From the NCBI GenBank assembly GCA_920105625.2, contig CAKKTE020000647.1, positions 62,001 to 126,000 of the forward strand: a stretch of DNA of 64,000 nt, read 5' to 3'. The position numbers were made by a program, and so were the translations under genes. Origin of the DNA: Clusia tigrina (taxonomy: Eukaryota; Arthropoda; Insecta; Diptera; Clusiidae). Positions 13,662-26,632 of this stretch are shown one piece after another. The notes beneath the pieces are model-generated. The model was not told the DNA's origin, made no database searches, and was given only the letters and a program-made list of their open reading frames with translations. Position 1 is the stretch's first letter. The number at the start of each line of letters is the position of its first letter.

Positions 13662-16600
13662 CATTTCAAGTTTTATCAGTGTTTGATTTGGGACTTAAGG
13701 GTAGCATAGCTTTTAGCGATAGCTTAAATTGACAAGAGGCTTGAGTACTTTATAGTTACAAAATTTCAAGGTTTTATTACGCTCCAATAAAAAGTTACAA
13801 GCATTTGTATGTTGCAAACTTTGATAGGTGTAGGACGTACCGTATAGAAGTTAGGGCCATTTGAAGTTTTATCAGTGTTTGATTTGGGACTTAAGGGTAG
13901 CATAGCGTTGAGCGTTAGCTTATATTGACAAGAGGCTCGAGTGCTTTATTGTTACAAAATTTCAAGGTTTTATGACGCTCCAGTAAAAAGTTACAAGCAT
14001 TTGTATGTTGCAAACTTTAATAGGTGTAGGACGTACTGTATAGAACTTAGGGCCATTTGAAGTTTTATCAGTGTTTGATTTGGGACTCAAGGGTAGCATA
14101 GCTTTGAGCGATAGCTTAAATTGACAAGAGGCTCGAGTACTTTATTGTTACAAAATTTCAAGGTTTTATGACGCTCCAGTGAAAAGTTACAAGCATTTGT
14201 ATGTTGCAAACTTTGATAGGTGTAGGACGTACCGTATAGAAGTTAGGGCCAATTGAAGTTTTATCAGTGTTTGATTTGGGACTCAAGAGTAGCATAGCTT
14301 TGAGCGATGGCTTAAATTGACAAGAGGCTCGAGTACTTTATTGTTACAAAGTTTCAAGGTTTTATGACGCTCCAGTAAAAAGTTACAAGCATTTGTATGT
14401 TGCAAACTTTGATAGGTGTAGGACGTACCGTACAGAAGTTAGGACCATTTGAAGTTTTATCGGTGTTTGATTTGGGACTCAAGGGTAGCATAGCTTTGAG
14501 CGATAGCTTAAATTGACAAGAGGCTCGAGTACTTTATTGTTACAAAATTTCAAGGTTTTATGACGCTCCAGTAAAAAGTTACAAGCATTTGTATGTTGCA
14601 AACTTTGATAGGTGTAGGACGTACCGTATAGAAGTTAGGGCCATTTGAAGTTTTATCAGTGTTTGATTTGGGACTCAAGGGTAGCATAGCTTTGAGCGAT
14701 AGCTTAAATTGACAAGAGGCTTGAGTACTTTATTGTTACAAAATTTCAAGGTTTTATTACGCTCCAATAAAAAGTTACAAGCATTTGTATGTTGCAAACT
14801 TTGATAGGTGTAGGACGTACCGTATAGAAGTTAGGGCCATTTGAAGTTTTATCAGTGTTTGATTTGGGACTCAAGGGTAGCATAGCGTTGAGCGTTAGCT
14901 TAAATTGACAAGAGGCTCGAGTGCTTTATTGTTACAAAATTTCAAGGTTTTATGACGCTCCAGTAAAAACTTACAAGCATTTGTATGTTGCAAAATTTGA
15001 TAGGTGTAGGACGTACCGTACAGAAGTTAGGGCCATTTCAAGTTTTATCAGTGTTTGATTTGGGACTTAAGGGTAGCATAACTTTTAGCGATAGCTTAAA
15101 TTGACAAGAGGCTTGAGTACTTTATTGTTACAAAATTTCAAGGTTTTATTACGCTCCAATAAAAAGTTACAAGCATTTGTATGTTGCAAACTTTGATAGG
15201 TGTAGGACGTACCATATAGAAGTTAGGGCCATTTGAACTTTTATCAGTGTTTGATTTGGGACTTAAGGGTAGCATAGCGTTGAGCGTTAGCTTAAATTGA
15301 CAAGAGGCTCGAGTGCTTTATTGTTACAAAATTTCAAGGTTTTATGACGCTCCAGTAAAAAGTTACAAGCACTTGTATGTTGCAAACTTTAATAGGTGTA
15401 GGACGTACTGTATAGAACTTAGGGCCATTTGAAGTTTTATCAGTGTTTGATTTGGGACCCAAGGGTAGCATAGCTTTGAGCGATAGCTTAAATTGACAAG
15501 AGGCTCGAGTACTTTATTGTTACAAAATTTCAAGGTTTTATGACGCTCCAGTGAAAAGTTACAAGCATTTGTATGTTGCAAACTTTGATAGGTGTAGGAC
15601 GTACCGTATAGAAGTTAGGACCATTTGAAGTTTTATCAGTGTTTGATTTGGGACTCAAGGGTAGCATAGCTTTGAGCGATGGCTTAAATTGACAAGAGGC
15701 TCGAGTACTTTATTGTTACAAAGTTTCAAGGTTTTATGGCGCTCCAGTAAAAAGTTACAAGCATTTGTATGTTGCAAACTTTGATAGGTGTAGGACGTAC
15801 CGTACAGAAGTTAGGACCATTTGAAGTTTTATCGGTGTTTGATTTGGGACTCAAGGGTAGCATAGCTTTGAGCGATAGCTTAAATTGACAAGAGGCTCGA
15901 GTACTTTATTGTTACAAAATTTCAAGGTTTTATGACGCTCCAGTAAAAAGTTACAAGCATTTGTATGTTGCAAACTTTGATAGGTGTAGGACGTACCGTA
16001 TAGAAGTTAGGGCCATTTGAAGTTTTATCAGTGTTTGATTTGGGACTCAAGGGTAGCATAGCTTTGAGCGATAGCTTAAATTGACAAGAGGCTTGAGTAC
16101 TTTATTGTTACAAAATTTCAAGGTTTTATTACGCTCCAATAAAAAGTTACAAGCATTTGTATGTTGCAAACTTTGATAGGTGTAGGACGTACCGTATAGA
16201 AGTTAGGGCCATTTGAAGCTTTATCAGTGTTTGATTTGGGACTCAAGGGTAGCATAGCGTTGAGCGTTAGCTTAAATTGACAAGAGGCTCGAGTGCTTTA
16301 TTGTTACAAAATTTCAAGGTTTTATGACGCTCCAGTAAAAACTTACAAGCATTTGTATGTTGCAAACTTTGATAGGTGTAGGACGTACCGTACAGAAGTT
16401 AGGGCCATTTCAAGTTTTATCAGTGTTTGATTTGGGACTTAAGGGTAGCATAGCTTTTAGCGATAGCTTAAATTGACAAGAGGCTTGAGTACTTTATTGT
16501 TACAAAATTTCAAGGCTTTATTACGCTCCAATAAAAAGTTACAAGCATTTGTATGTTGCAAACTTTGATAGGTGTAGGACGTACCATATAGAAGTTAGGG

Positions 16601-18560
16601 CCATTTGAACTTTTATCAGTGTTTGATTTGGGACTTAAGGGTAGCATAGCGTTGAGCGTTAGCTTAAATTGACAAGAGGCTCGAGTGCTTTATTGTTACA
16701 AAATTTCAAGGTTTTATGACGCTCCAGTAAAAAGTTACAAGCACTTGTATGTTGCAAACTTTAATAGGTGTAGGACGTACTGTATAGAACTTAGGGCCAT
16801 TTGAAGTTTTATCAGTGTTTGATTTGGGACCCAAGGGTAGCATAGCTTTGAGCGATAGCTTAAATTGACAAGAGGCTCGAGTACTTTATTGTTACAAAAT
16901 TTCAAGGTTTTATGACGCTCCAGTGAAAAGTTACAAGCATTTGTATGTTGCAAACTTTGATAGGTGTAGGACGTACCGTATAGAAGTTAGGACCATTTGA
17001 AGTTTTATCAGTGTTTGATTTGGGACTCAAGGGTAGCATAGCTTTGAGCGATGGCTTAAATTGACAAGAGGCTCGAGTACTTTATTGTTACAATGTTTCA
17101 AGGTTTTATGGCGCTCCAGTAAAAGTTACAAGCATTTGTATGTTGCAAACTTTGATAGGTGTAGGACGTACCGTACAGAAGTTAGGACCATTTGAAGTTT
17201 TATCGGTGTTTGATTTGGGACTCAAGGGTAGCATAGCTTTGAGCGATAGCTTAAATTGACAAGAGGCTCGAGTACTTTATCGTTACAAAATTTCAAGGTT
17301 TTATGACGCTCCAGTAAAAAGTTACAAGCATTTGTATGTTGCAAACTTTGATAGGTGTAGGACGTACCGTATAGAAGTTAGGGCCATTTGAAGTTTTATC
17401 ATTGTTTGATTTGGGACTCAAGGGTAGCATAGCTTTGAGCGATAGCTTAAATTGACAAGAGGCTTGAGTACTTTATTGTTACAAAATTTCAAGGTTTTAT
17501 TACGCTCCAATAAAAAGTTACAAGCATTTGTATGTTGCAAACTTTGATAGGTGTAGGACGTACCGTATAGAAGTTAGGGCCATTTGAAGTTTTATCAGTG
17601 TTTGATTTGGGACTCAAGGGTAGCATAGCGTTGAGCGTTAGCTTAAATTGACAAGAGGCTCGAGTGCTTTATTGTTACAAAATTTCAAGGTTTTATGACG
17701 CTCCAGTAAAAACTTACAAGCATTTGTATGTTGCAAACTTTGATAGGTGTAGGACGTACCGTACAGAAGTTAGGGCCATTTCAAGTTTTATCAGTGTTTG
17801 ATTTGGGACTTAAGGGTAGCATAGCTTTTAGCGATAGCTTAAATTGACAAGAGGCTTGAGTACTTTATTGTTACAAAATTTCAAGGTTTTATTACGCTCC
17901 AATAAAAAGTTACAAGCATTTGTATGTTGCAAACTTTGATAGGTGTAGGACGTACCATATAGAAGTTAGGGCCATTTGAACTTTTATCAGTGTTTGATTT
18001 GGGACTTAAGGGTAGCATAGCGTTGAGCGTTAGCTTAAATTTACAAGAGGCTCGAGTGCTTTATTGTTACAAAATTTCAAGGTTTTATGACGCTCCATTA
18101 AAAAGTTACAAGCATTTGTATGTTGCAAACTTTAATAGGTGTAGGACGTACTGTATAGAACTTAGGGCCATTTGAAGTTTTATCAGTGTTTGATTTGGGA
18201 CTCAAGGGTAGCATAGCTTTGAGCGATAGCTTAAATTGACAAGAGGCTCGAGTACTTTATTGTTACAAAATTTCAAGGTTTTATGACGCTCCAGTGAAAA
18301 GTTACAAGCATTTGTATGTTGCAAACTTTGATAGGTGTAGGACGTACCGTATAGAAGTTAGGACCATTTGAAGTTTTATCAGTGTTTGATTTGGGACTCA
18401 AGGGTAGCATAGCTTTGAGCGATGGCTTAAATTGAAAAGAGGCTCGAGTACTTTATTGTTACAAAGTTTCAAGGTTTTATGGCGCTCCAGTAAAAAGTTA
18501 CAAGCATTTGTATGTTGCAAACTTTGATAGGTGTAGGACGTACCGTACAGAAGTTAGGGC
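13662..18560 (+). repeat. HOR block C: regular 7-mer of 1372 bp, about 3.6 copies
   Basis: The catttcaagtttta marker lies at 13662, 15034, 16406 and 17777, giving spacings of 1372, 1372 and 1371 bp. The single-base shortfall is a lost a in cagtaaaagttac near 17120. Each unit runs: (1) tttagcg with gaggcttgag and ccaataaaa; (2) catttgaac or gaag with gcgttgagcgttagc, tttaatagg and tagaactt; (3) cagtgaaaag; (4) gcgatggc with aaagtttc; (5) atcggtgtttg; (6) gaggcttgag with ccaataaaa; (7) gcgttagc with aaaacttacaag. The two middle copies share private variants such as agcacttgtatg and gggacccaag. The fourth copy loses register near 18.56 kb. Confidence 0.92.
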
Positions 18561-19540
18561 CATTTGAAGTTTTATCAGTGTTTGATTTGGGACTCAAGGG
18601 TAGCATAGCTTTGAGCGATAGCTTAAATTGACAAGAGGCTCGAATACTTTATTGTTACAAAGTTTCAAGGTTTTATGACGCTCCAGTAAAAAGTTACAAG
18701 CATTTGTATGTTGCAAACTTTGATAGGTGTAGGACGTACCGTATAGAAGTTAGGGCCATTTGAAGTTTTATCAGTGTTTGATTTGGGACTCAAGGGTAGC
18801 ATAGCTTTGAGCGATGGCTTAAATTGACAAGAGGCTCGAGTACTTTATTGTTACAAAGTTTCAAGGTTTTATGACGCTCCAGTAAAAAGTTACAAGCATT
18901 TGTATGTTGCAAACTTTGATAGGTGTAGGACGTACCGTACAGAAGTTAGGGTCATTTGAAGTTTTATCAGTGTTTGATTTGGGACTCAAGGGTAGCATAG
19001 CTTTGAGCGATAGCTTAAATTGACAAGAGGCTCGAGTACTTTATTGTTACAAAATTTCAAGGTTTTATGACGCTCCAGTAAAAAGTTACAAGCATTTGTA
19101 TGTTGCAAACTTTGATAGGTGTAGGACGTACCGTATAGAAGTTAGGGCCATTTGAAGTTTTATCAGTGTTTGATTTGGGACTCAAGGGTAGCATATCTTT
19201 GAGCGATAGCTTAAATTGACAAGAGGCTCGAGTGCTTTATTCTTACAAAATTTCAAGGTTTTATGTCGCTCCAGTAAAAAGTTAAATGAATTTGTGTGTT
19301 GCAAACTTTGATAGGTGTAGGACGTACCGTACAGAAGTTAGGGCCATTTGAAGTTTTATCAGTGTTTGATTTGGGATTCAAGGGTAGCATAGCTTTGAGC
19401 GATAGCTTAAATTGACAAGAGGCTCGAGTGCTTTATTGTTACAAAATTTTAAGGTTTTATGACGCTCCAGTAAAAAGTTACAAGCATTTGTATGTTGCAA
19501 ACTTTGATAGGTGTAGGACGTACCGTATAGAAGTTAGGGC
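18560..19540 (+). repeat. Near-consensus monomers between the 7-mer and 11-mer zones
   Basis: Five monomers close to consensus, including the reference copy, with no repeated order. The monomer starting near 19155 has the first gttaaatgaatttgtgtg string (19281), an imperfect version of the aaatgcatttgtgtg subfamily that becomes frequent to the right. No gene seen. Confidence 0.8.
18959..19154 (+). repeat. Canonical 196-bp monomer (reference copy)
   Basis: This copy carries the majority base at essentially every variable position, so it serves as a reference. It is 196 bp with 73 G or C. It holds five CpGs, in gagcgat, ctcgag, gacgctcc, gacgtacc and accgtat. It has an XhoI-type site (CTCGAG) present in most monomers and a ScaI-type site (AGTACT) that is lost in the common agtgct variant. 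A/T tracts lie at unit positions 93-99, 105-108 and 122-126. The length is close to a typical nucleosome repeat; any nucleosome-phasing role is inference. Phase used here: unit position 1 is the first a of aagttttatcag. Confidence 0.93.
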
Positions 19541-19742
19541 CAATTGAAGTTTTATCAGTGTTTTATTTGGGATTCAAGGGTAGCATAGCTTTGAGCGATA
19601 GCTTAAATTGACAAGAGGCTCGAGTGCTTTATTGTTACAAAATTTCAAGGTTTTATGACGCTCCAGTAAAAAGTTACAAGTATTTGTATGTTGCAAACTA
19701 TGATAGGTGTAGGACGTACCGTATAGAAGTTAGGGCCATTTG

Positions 19743-19828
19743 AAGTTTTATCAGTGTTTTATTTGGGATTCAAGGGTAGCAAACGTTGATAGGTGTAGGA
19801 CGTACCGTATAGAAGTTAGGGCCATTTG
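19743..19828 (+). repeat. 86-bp truncated monomer, copy 1
   Basis: The unit runs from aagttttatcag to gggtagca and then jumps to aacgttgatagg, losing 110 bp including the CTCGAG and gacgctcc regions. The junction falls on a shared GCA (gtaGCAtagc and gttGCAaact), so slippage or microhomology joining is likely. Copies 1 and 3 have aacgttg and copy 2 has aactttg. Confidence 0.93.
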
Positions 19829-20416
19829 AAGTTTTATCAGTGTTTGATTTGGGACTCAAGGGTAGCATAGCGTTGAGCGTTAGCTTAAATTGACAAGAGG
19901 CTCGAGTGCTTTATTGTTACAAAATTTTAAGGTTTTATGACGCTCCAGTAAAAAGTTACAAGCATTTGTATGCTGCAAACTTTGATAGGTGTAGGATGTA
20001 CCGTATAGAAGTTAGGGCCAATTGAAGTTTTATCAGTGTTTTATTTGGGATTCAAGGGTAGCATAGCTTTGAGCGATAGCTTAAATTGACAAGAGGCTCG
20101 AGTGCTTTATTGTTACAAAATTTCAAGGTTTTATGACGCTCCAGTAAAAAGTTACAAGCATTTATATGTTGCAAACTTTGATAGGTGTAGGACGTACCGT
20201 ACAGAAGTTAGGGCCATTTGAAGTTTTATCAGTGTTTGATTTAGGACTTAAGGGTAGCATAGCTTTGACCGATTGCTTAAATTTTCAAGAGGCTCGAGTA
20301 CTTTATTGTTACAAAATTTCAAGGTTTTATGACGCTCCAGTAAAAAGTTACAAGCATTTGTATGTTGCAAACTTTGATAGGTGTAGGATGTACCGTACAG
20401 AAGTTAGGGCCATTTG

Positions 20417-20601
20417 AAGTTTGATTCGGGACTCAAGGGTAGCATAGCTTTGAGCAATAGCTTAAATTGACAAGAGGCTCGAGTACTTCATTGTTACAAA
20501 ATTTCAAGGTTTTATGACGCTCCAGTAAAAAGTTACAAGCATTTGTATGTTGCAAACTTTGATAGGTGTAGGACGTACCGTATAGAATTTAGGGCCATTT
20601 G
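20417..20601 (+). repeat. 185-bp monomer with an 11-bp deletion, copy 1
   Basis: The start of the unit reads aagtttgattcggg instead of aagttttatcagtgtttgat, an 11-bp loss between two GTTT strings. It follows the monomer in which tca replaces the usual tga stop in the open frame. Further copies are at 24413-24597 and 26448-26632. Confidence 0.92.
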
Positions 20602-23600
20602 AAGTTTTATCAGTGTTTGATTCGGGACTCAAGGGTAGCATAGCTTTGAGCGATAGCTTAAATTGACAAGAGGCTCGAGTGCTTTATTGTTACAAAATTT
20701 CAAGGTTTTATGACGCTCCAGTAAAAAAGTTACAAGCATTTGTATGTTGCAAACTTTGATAGGTGTAGGACGTACCGTATAGAAGTTAGTGCCATTTGAA
20801 GTTTTATCAGTGTTTGATTTGGGACTCAAGGGTAGCATAGCTTTGAGCGATAGCTTAAATTGACAAGAGGCTCGAGTGCTTTATTGTTACAAAATTTCAA
20901 GGTTTTATGACGCTCCAGTAAAAAGTTAAATGCATTTGTGTGCTGCAAACTTTGATAGGTGTAGGACGTACCGTATAGAAGTTAGGGCCATTTGAAGTTT
21001 TATCAGTGTTTGATTTGGGACTTAAGGGTAGCATAGCTTTGAGCGATAGCTTAAATTTTCAAGAGGCTCGAGTACTTTATTGTTACAAAATTTCAAGGTT
21101 TTATGACGCTCCAGTAAAAAGTTACAAGCATTTATATGTTGCAAACTTTGATAGGTGTAGGATATACCGTACAGATGTTAGGGCCATTTGAAGTTTTATC
21201 AGTGTTTGATTTGGGACTCAAGGGTAGCATAGCTTTGAGCGATAGCTTACATTGACAAGAGGCTCGAGTGCTTTATTGTTACAAAATTTCAAGGTTTTAT
21301 GACGCTCCAGTAAAAAGTTACAAGCATTTGTATGTTGCAAACTTTAATAGGTGTAGGACGTACTGTATAGAACTTAGGGCCATTTGAAGTTTTATCAGTG
21401 TTTGATTTGGGACTCAAGGGTAGCATAGCTTTGAGCGATAGCTTAAATTGACAGGAGGCTCGAGTACTTTATTGTTACAAAATTTCAAGGTTTTATGACG
21501 CTCCAGTGAAAAGTTACAAGCATTTGTATGTTGCAAACTTTGATAGGTGTAGGACGTACCGTATAGAAGTTAGGGCCATTTGAAGTTTTATCAGTGTTTG
21601 ATTTGGGACTCAAGGGTAGCATAGCTTTGAGTGATAGCTTAAATTGACAAGAGGCTCGAGTACTTTATTGTTACAAAGTTTCAAGGTTTTATGACGCTCC
21701 AGTAAAAAGTTACAAGCATTTGTATGTTGCAAACCTTGATAGGTGTAGGACGTACCGTACAGAAGTTAGGGCCATTTGAAGTTTTATCAGTGTTTGATTT
21801 GGGACTCAAGGGTAGCATAGCTTTGAGCGATAGCTTAAATTGACAAGAGGCTCGAGTGCTTTATTGTTACAAAATTTCAAGGTTTTATGACGCTCCAGTA
21901 AAAAGTTAAATGCATTTGTGTGTTGCAAACTTTGATAGGTGTAGGACGTAACGTACAGAAGTTAGGGCCATTTGAAGTTTTATCAGTGTTTGATTTGGGA
22001 TTCAAGGGTAGCATAGCTTTGAGCGATAGCTTCAATTGACAAGAGGCTCGAGTGCTTTATTGTTACAACATTTTAAGGTTTTATGACGCTCCAGTAAAAA
22101 GTTACAAGCATTTGTATCTTGCAAACTTTGATAGGTGTAGGACGTACTGTATAGAACTTAGGGCCATTTGAAGTTTTATAAGTGTTTGATTTGGGATTCA
22201 AGGGTTGCATAGCTTTGAGCGATAGCTTAAATTGACAAGAGGCTCGAGTACTTTATTGTTACAAAATTTCAAGGTTTTATGACGCTCCAGTAAAAAGTTA
22301 CAAGCATTTGTATGTTGCAAACTTTGATAGGTGTAGGACGTACCGTATAGAAGTTAGGGCCATTTGAAGTTTTAACAGTGTTTGATTTGGGACTCAAGGG
22401 TAGCATAGCTTTGAGCGATAGCTTACATTGACAAGAGGCTCGAGTGCTTTATTGTTACAAAATTTCAAGGTTTTATGACGCTCCAGTAAAAAGTTACAAG
22501 CATTTGTATGTTGCAAACTTTAATAGGTGTAGGACGTACTGTATAGAACTTAGGGCCATTTGAAGTTTTATCAGTGTTTGATTTGGGACTCAAGGGTAGC
22601 ATAGCTTTGAGCGATAGCTTAAATTGACAGGAGGCTCGAGTACTTTATTGTTACAAAATTTCAAGGTTTTATGACGCTCCAGTGAAAAGTTACAAGCATT
22701 TGTATGTTGCAAACTTTGATAGGTGTAGGACGTACCGTATAGAAGTTAGGGCCATTTGAAGTTTTATCAGTGTTTGATTTGGGACTCAAGGGTAGCATAG
22801 CTTTGAGCGATAGCTTACATTGACAAGAGGCTCGAGTGCTTTATTGTTACAAAATTTCAAGGTTTTATGACGCTCCAGTAAAAAGTTACAAGCATTTGTA
22901 TGTTGCAAACTTTGATAGGTGTAGGACGTACCGTATAGAATTTAGGGCCATTTGAAGTTTTATCAGTGTTTGATTTGGGACTTAAGGGTAGCATAGCTTT
23001 AAGCGATAGCTTAAATTTTCAAGAGGCTCGAGTACTTTATTGTTACAAAATTTCAATGTTTTATGACGCTCCAGTAAAAAGTTACAAGCATTTATATGTT
23101 GCAAACTTTGATAGGTGTAGGATATACCGTACAGATGTTAGGGCCATTTGAAGTTTTATCAGTGTTTGATTTGGGACTCAAGGGTAGCATAGCTTTGAGC
23201 GATAGCTTACATTGACAAGAGGCTCGAGTGCTTTATTGTTACAAAATTTCAAGGTTTTATGACGCTCCAGTAAAAAGTTACAAGCATTTGTATGTTGCAA
23301 ACTTTAATAGGTGTAGGACGTACTGTATAGAACTTAGGGCCATTTGAAGTTTTATCAGTGTTTGATTTGGGACTCAAGGGTAGCATAGCTTTGAGCGATA
23401 GCTTAAATTGACAGGAGGCTCGAGTACTTTATTGTTACAAAATTTCAAGGTTTTATGACGCTCCAGTGAAAAGTTACAAGCATTTGTATGTTGCAAACTT
23501 TGATAGGTGTAGGACGTACCGTATAGAAGTTAGGGCCAATTGAAGTTTTATCAGTGTTTTATTTGGGATTCAAGGGTAGCATAGCTTTGAGCGATAGCTT

Positions 23601-23738
23601 AAATTGACAAGAGGCTCGAGTGCTTTATTGTTACAAAATTTCAAGGTTTTATGACGCTCCAGTAAAAAGTTACAAGTATTTGTATGTTGCAAACTATGAT
23701 AGGTGTAGGACGTACCGTATAGAAGTTAGGGCCATTTG

Positions 23739-23824
23739 AAGTTTTATCAGTGTTTTATTTGGGATTCAAGGGTAGCAAACTTTGATAGGTGTAGGACGTA
23801 CCGTATAGAAGTTAGGGCCATTTG
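23739..23824 (+). repeat. 86-bp truncated monomer, copy 2
   Basis: Same deletion junction as at 19743, but with aaactttgatagg at the join rather than aaacgttgatagg. Either this copy keeps the ancestral base or it was corrected by conversion from intact monomers. Confidence 0.93.
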
Positions 23825-24412
23825 AAGTTTTATCAGTGTTTGATTTGGGACTTAAGGGTAGCATAGCGTTGAGCGTTAGCTTAAATTGACAAGAGGCTCG
23901 AGTGCTTTATTGTTACAAAATTTTAAGGTTTTATGACGCTCCAGTAAAAAGTTACAAGCATTTGTATGCTGCAAACTTTGATAGGTGTAGGATGTACCGT
24001 ATAGAAGTTAGGGCCAATTGAAGTTTTATCAGTGTTTTATTTGGGATTCAAGGGTAGCATAGCTTTGAGCGATAGCTTAAATTGACAAGAGGCTCGAGTG
24101 CTTTATTGTTACAAAATTTCAAGGTTTTATGACGCTCCAGTAAAAAGTTACAAGCATTTATATGTTGCAAACTTTGATAGGTGTAGGACGTACCGTACAG
24201 AAGTTAGGGCCATTTGAAGTTTTATCAGTGTTTGATTTAGGACTTAAGGGTAGCATAGCTTTGACCGATTGCTTAAATTTTCAAGAGGCTCGAGTACTTT
24301 ATTGTTACAAAATTTCAAGGTTTTATGACGCTCCAGTAAAAAGTTACAAGCATTTATATGTTGCAAACTTTGATAGGTGTAGGATGTACCGTACAGAAGT
24401 TAGGGCCATTTG

Positions 24413-24597
24413 AAGTTTGATTCGGGACTCAAGGGTAGCATAGCTTTGAGCAATAGCTTAAATTGACAAGAGGCTCGAGTACTTCATTGTTACAAAATTT
24501 CAAGGTTTTATGACGCTCCAGTAAAAAGTTACAAGCATTTGTATGTTGCAAACTTTGATAGGTGTAGGACGTACCGTATAGAATTTAGGGCCATTTG
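24413..24597 (+). repeat. 185-bp monomer with an 11-bp deletion, copy 2
   Basis: Same 11-bp deletion and same gattcgggactc variant as at 20417. It confirms the 11-mer register, lying 674 bp downstream of the 86-bp unit as in the other copies. Confidence 0.92.
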
Positions 24598-25773
24598 AAG
24601 TTTTATCAGTGTTTGATTCGGGACTCAAGGGTAGCATAGCTTTGAGCGATAGCTTAAATTGACAAGAGGCTCGAGTGCTTTATTGTTACAAAATTTCAAG
24701 GTTTTATGACGCTCCAGTAAAAAGGTACAAGCATTTGTATGTTGCAAACTTTGATAGGTGTAGGACGTACCGTATAGAAGTTAGTGCCATTTGAAGTTTT
24801 ATCAGTGTTTGATTTGGGACTCAAGGGTAGCATAGCTTTGAGCGATAGCTTAAATTGACAAGAGGCTCGAGTGCTTTATTGTTACAAAATTTCAAGGTTT
24901 TATGACGCTCCAGTAAAAAGTTAAATGCATTTGTGTGCTGCAAACTTTGATAGGTGTAGGACGTACCGTATAGAAGTTAGGGCCATTTGAAGTTTTATCA
25001 GTGTTTGATTTGGGACTTAAGGGTAGCATAGCTTTGAGCGATAGCTTAAATTTTCAAGAGGCTCGAGTACTTTATTGTTACAAAATTTCAAGGTTTTATG
25101 ACGCTCCAGTAAAAAGTTACAAGCATTTATATGTTGCAAACTTTGATAGGTGTAGGATATACCGTACAGATGTTAGGGCCATTTGAAGTTTTATCAGTGT
25201 TTGATTTGGGACTCAAGGGTAGCATAGCTTTGAGCGATAGCTTACATTGACAAGAGGCTCGAGTGCTTTATTGTTACAAAATTTCAAGGTTTTATGACGC
25301 TCCAGTAAAAAGTTACAAGCATTTGTATGTTGCAAACTTTAATAGGTGTAGGACGTACTGTATAGAACTTAGGGCCATTTGAAGTTTTATCAGTGTTTGA
25401 TTTGGGACTCAAGGGTAGCATAGCTTTGAGCGATAGCTTAAATTGACAGGAGGCTCGAGTACTTTATTGTTACAAAATTTCAAGGTTTTATGACGCTCCA
25501 GTGAAAAGTTACAAGCATTTGTATGTTGCAAACTTTGATAGGTGTAGGACGTACCGTATAGAAGTTAGGGCCAATTGAAGTTTTATCAGTGTTTTATTTG
25601 GGATTCAAGGGTAGCATAGCTTTGAGCGATAGCTTAAATTGACAAGAGGCTCGAGTGCTTTATTGTTACAAAATTTCAAGGTTTTATGACGCTCCAGTAA
25701 AAAGTTACAAGTATTTGTATGTTGCAAACTATGATAGGTGTAGGACGTACCGTATAGAAGTTAGGGCCATTTG

Positions 25774-25859
25774 AAGTTTTATCAGTGTTTTATTTGGGAT
25801 TCAAGGGTAGCAAACGTTGATAGGTGTAGGACGTACCGTATAGAAGTTAGGGCCATTTG
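25774..25859 (+). repeat. 86-bp truncated monomer, copy 3
   Basis: Same GCA junction as copy 1, with the aacgttg base. The next monomer begins aaattttatcag (25860) rather than aagttttatcag, a private change in this copy. Confidence 0.93.
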
Positions 25860-26447
25860 AAATTTTATCAGTGTTTGATTTGGGACTTAAGGGTAGCATA
25901 GCGTTGAGCGTTAGCTTAAATTGACAAGAGGCTCGAGTGCTTTATTGTTACAAAATTTTAAGGTTTTATGACGCTCCAGTAAAAAGTTACAAGCATTTGT
26001 ATGCTGCAAACTTTGATAGGTGTAGGATGTACCGTATAGAAGTTAGGGCCAATTGAAGTTTTATCAGTGTTTTATTTGGGATTCAAGGGTAGCATAGCTT
26101 TGAGCGATAGCTTAAATTGACAAGAGGCTCGAGTGCTTTATTGTTACAAAATTTCAAGGTTTTATGACGCTCCAGTAAAAAGTTACAAGCATTTATATGT
26201 TGCAAACTTTGATAGGTGTAGGACGTACCGTACAGAAGTTAGGGCCATTTGAAGTTTTATCAGTGTTTGATTTAGGACTTAAGGGTAGCATAGCTTTGAC
26301 CGATTGCTTAAATTTTCAAGAGGCTCGAGTACTTTATTGTTACAAAATTTCAAGGTTTTATGACGCTCCAGTAAAAAGTTACAAGCATTTATATGTTGCA
26401 AACTTTGATAGGTGTAGGATGTACCGTACAGAAGTTAGGGCCATTTG

Positions 26448-26632
26448 AAGTTTGATTCGGGACTCAAGGGTAGCATAGCTTTGAGCAATAGCTTAAATTG
26501 ACAAGAGGCTCGAGTACTTCATTGTTACAAAATTTCAAGGTTTTATGACGCTCCAGTAAAAAGTTACAAGCATTTGTATGTTGCAAACTTTGATAGGTGT
26601 AGGACGTACCGTATAGAATTTAGGGCCATTTG
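26448..26632 (+). repeat. 185-bp monomer with an 11-bp deletion, copy 3
   Basis: Third copy of the GTTT-to-GTTT 11-bp deletion allele, exactly 2035 bp after copy 2. Confidence 0.92.

Noticed and set aside
1200..17520. AATAAA strings in ccaataaaaag monomers as polyadenylation signals
   Set aside because: They are a one-base variant of ccagtaaaaag spread by HOR amplification. There is no gene upstream and no downstream U/GU-rich context that differs from other monomers.
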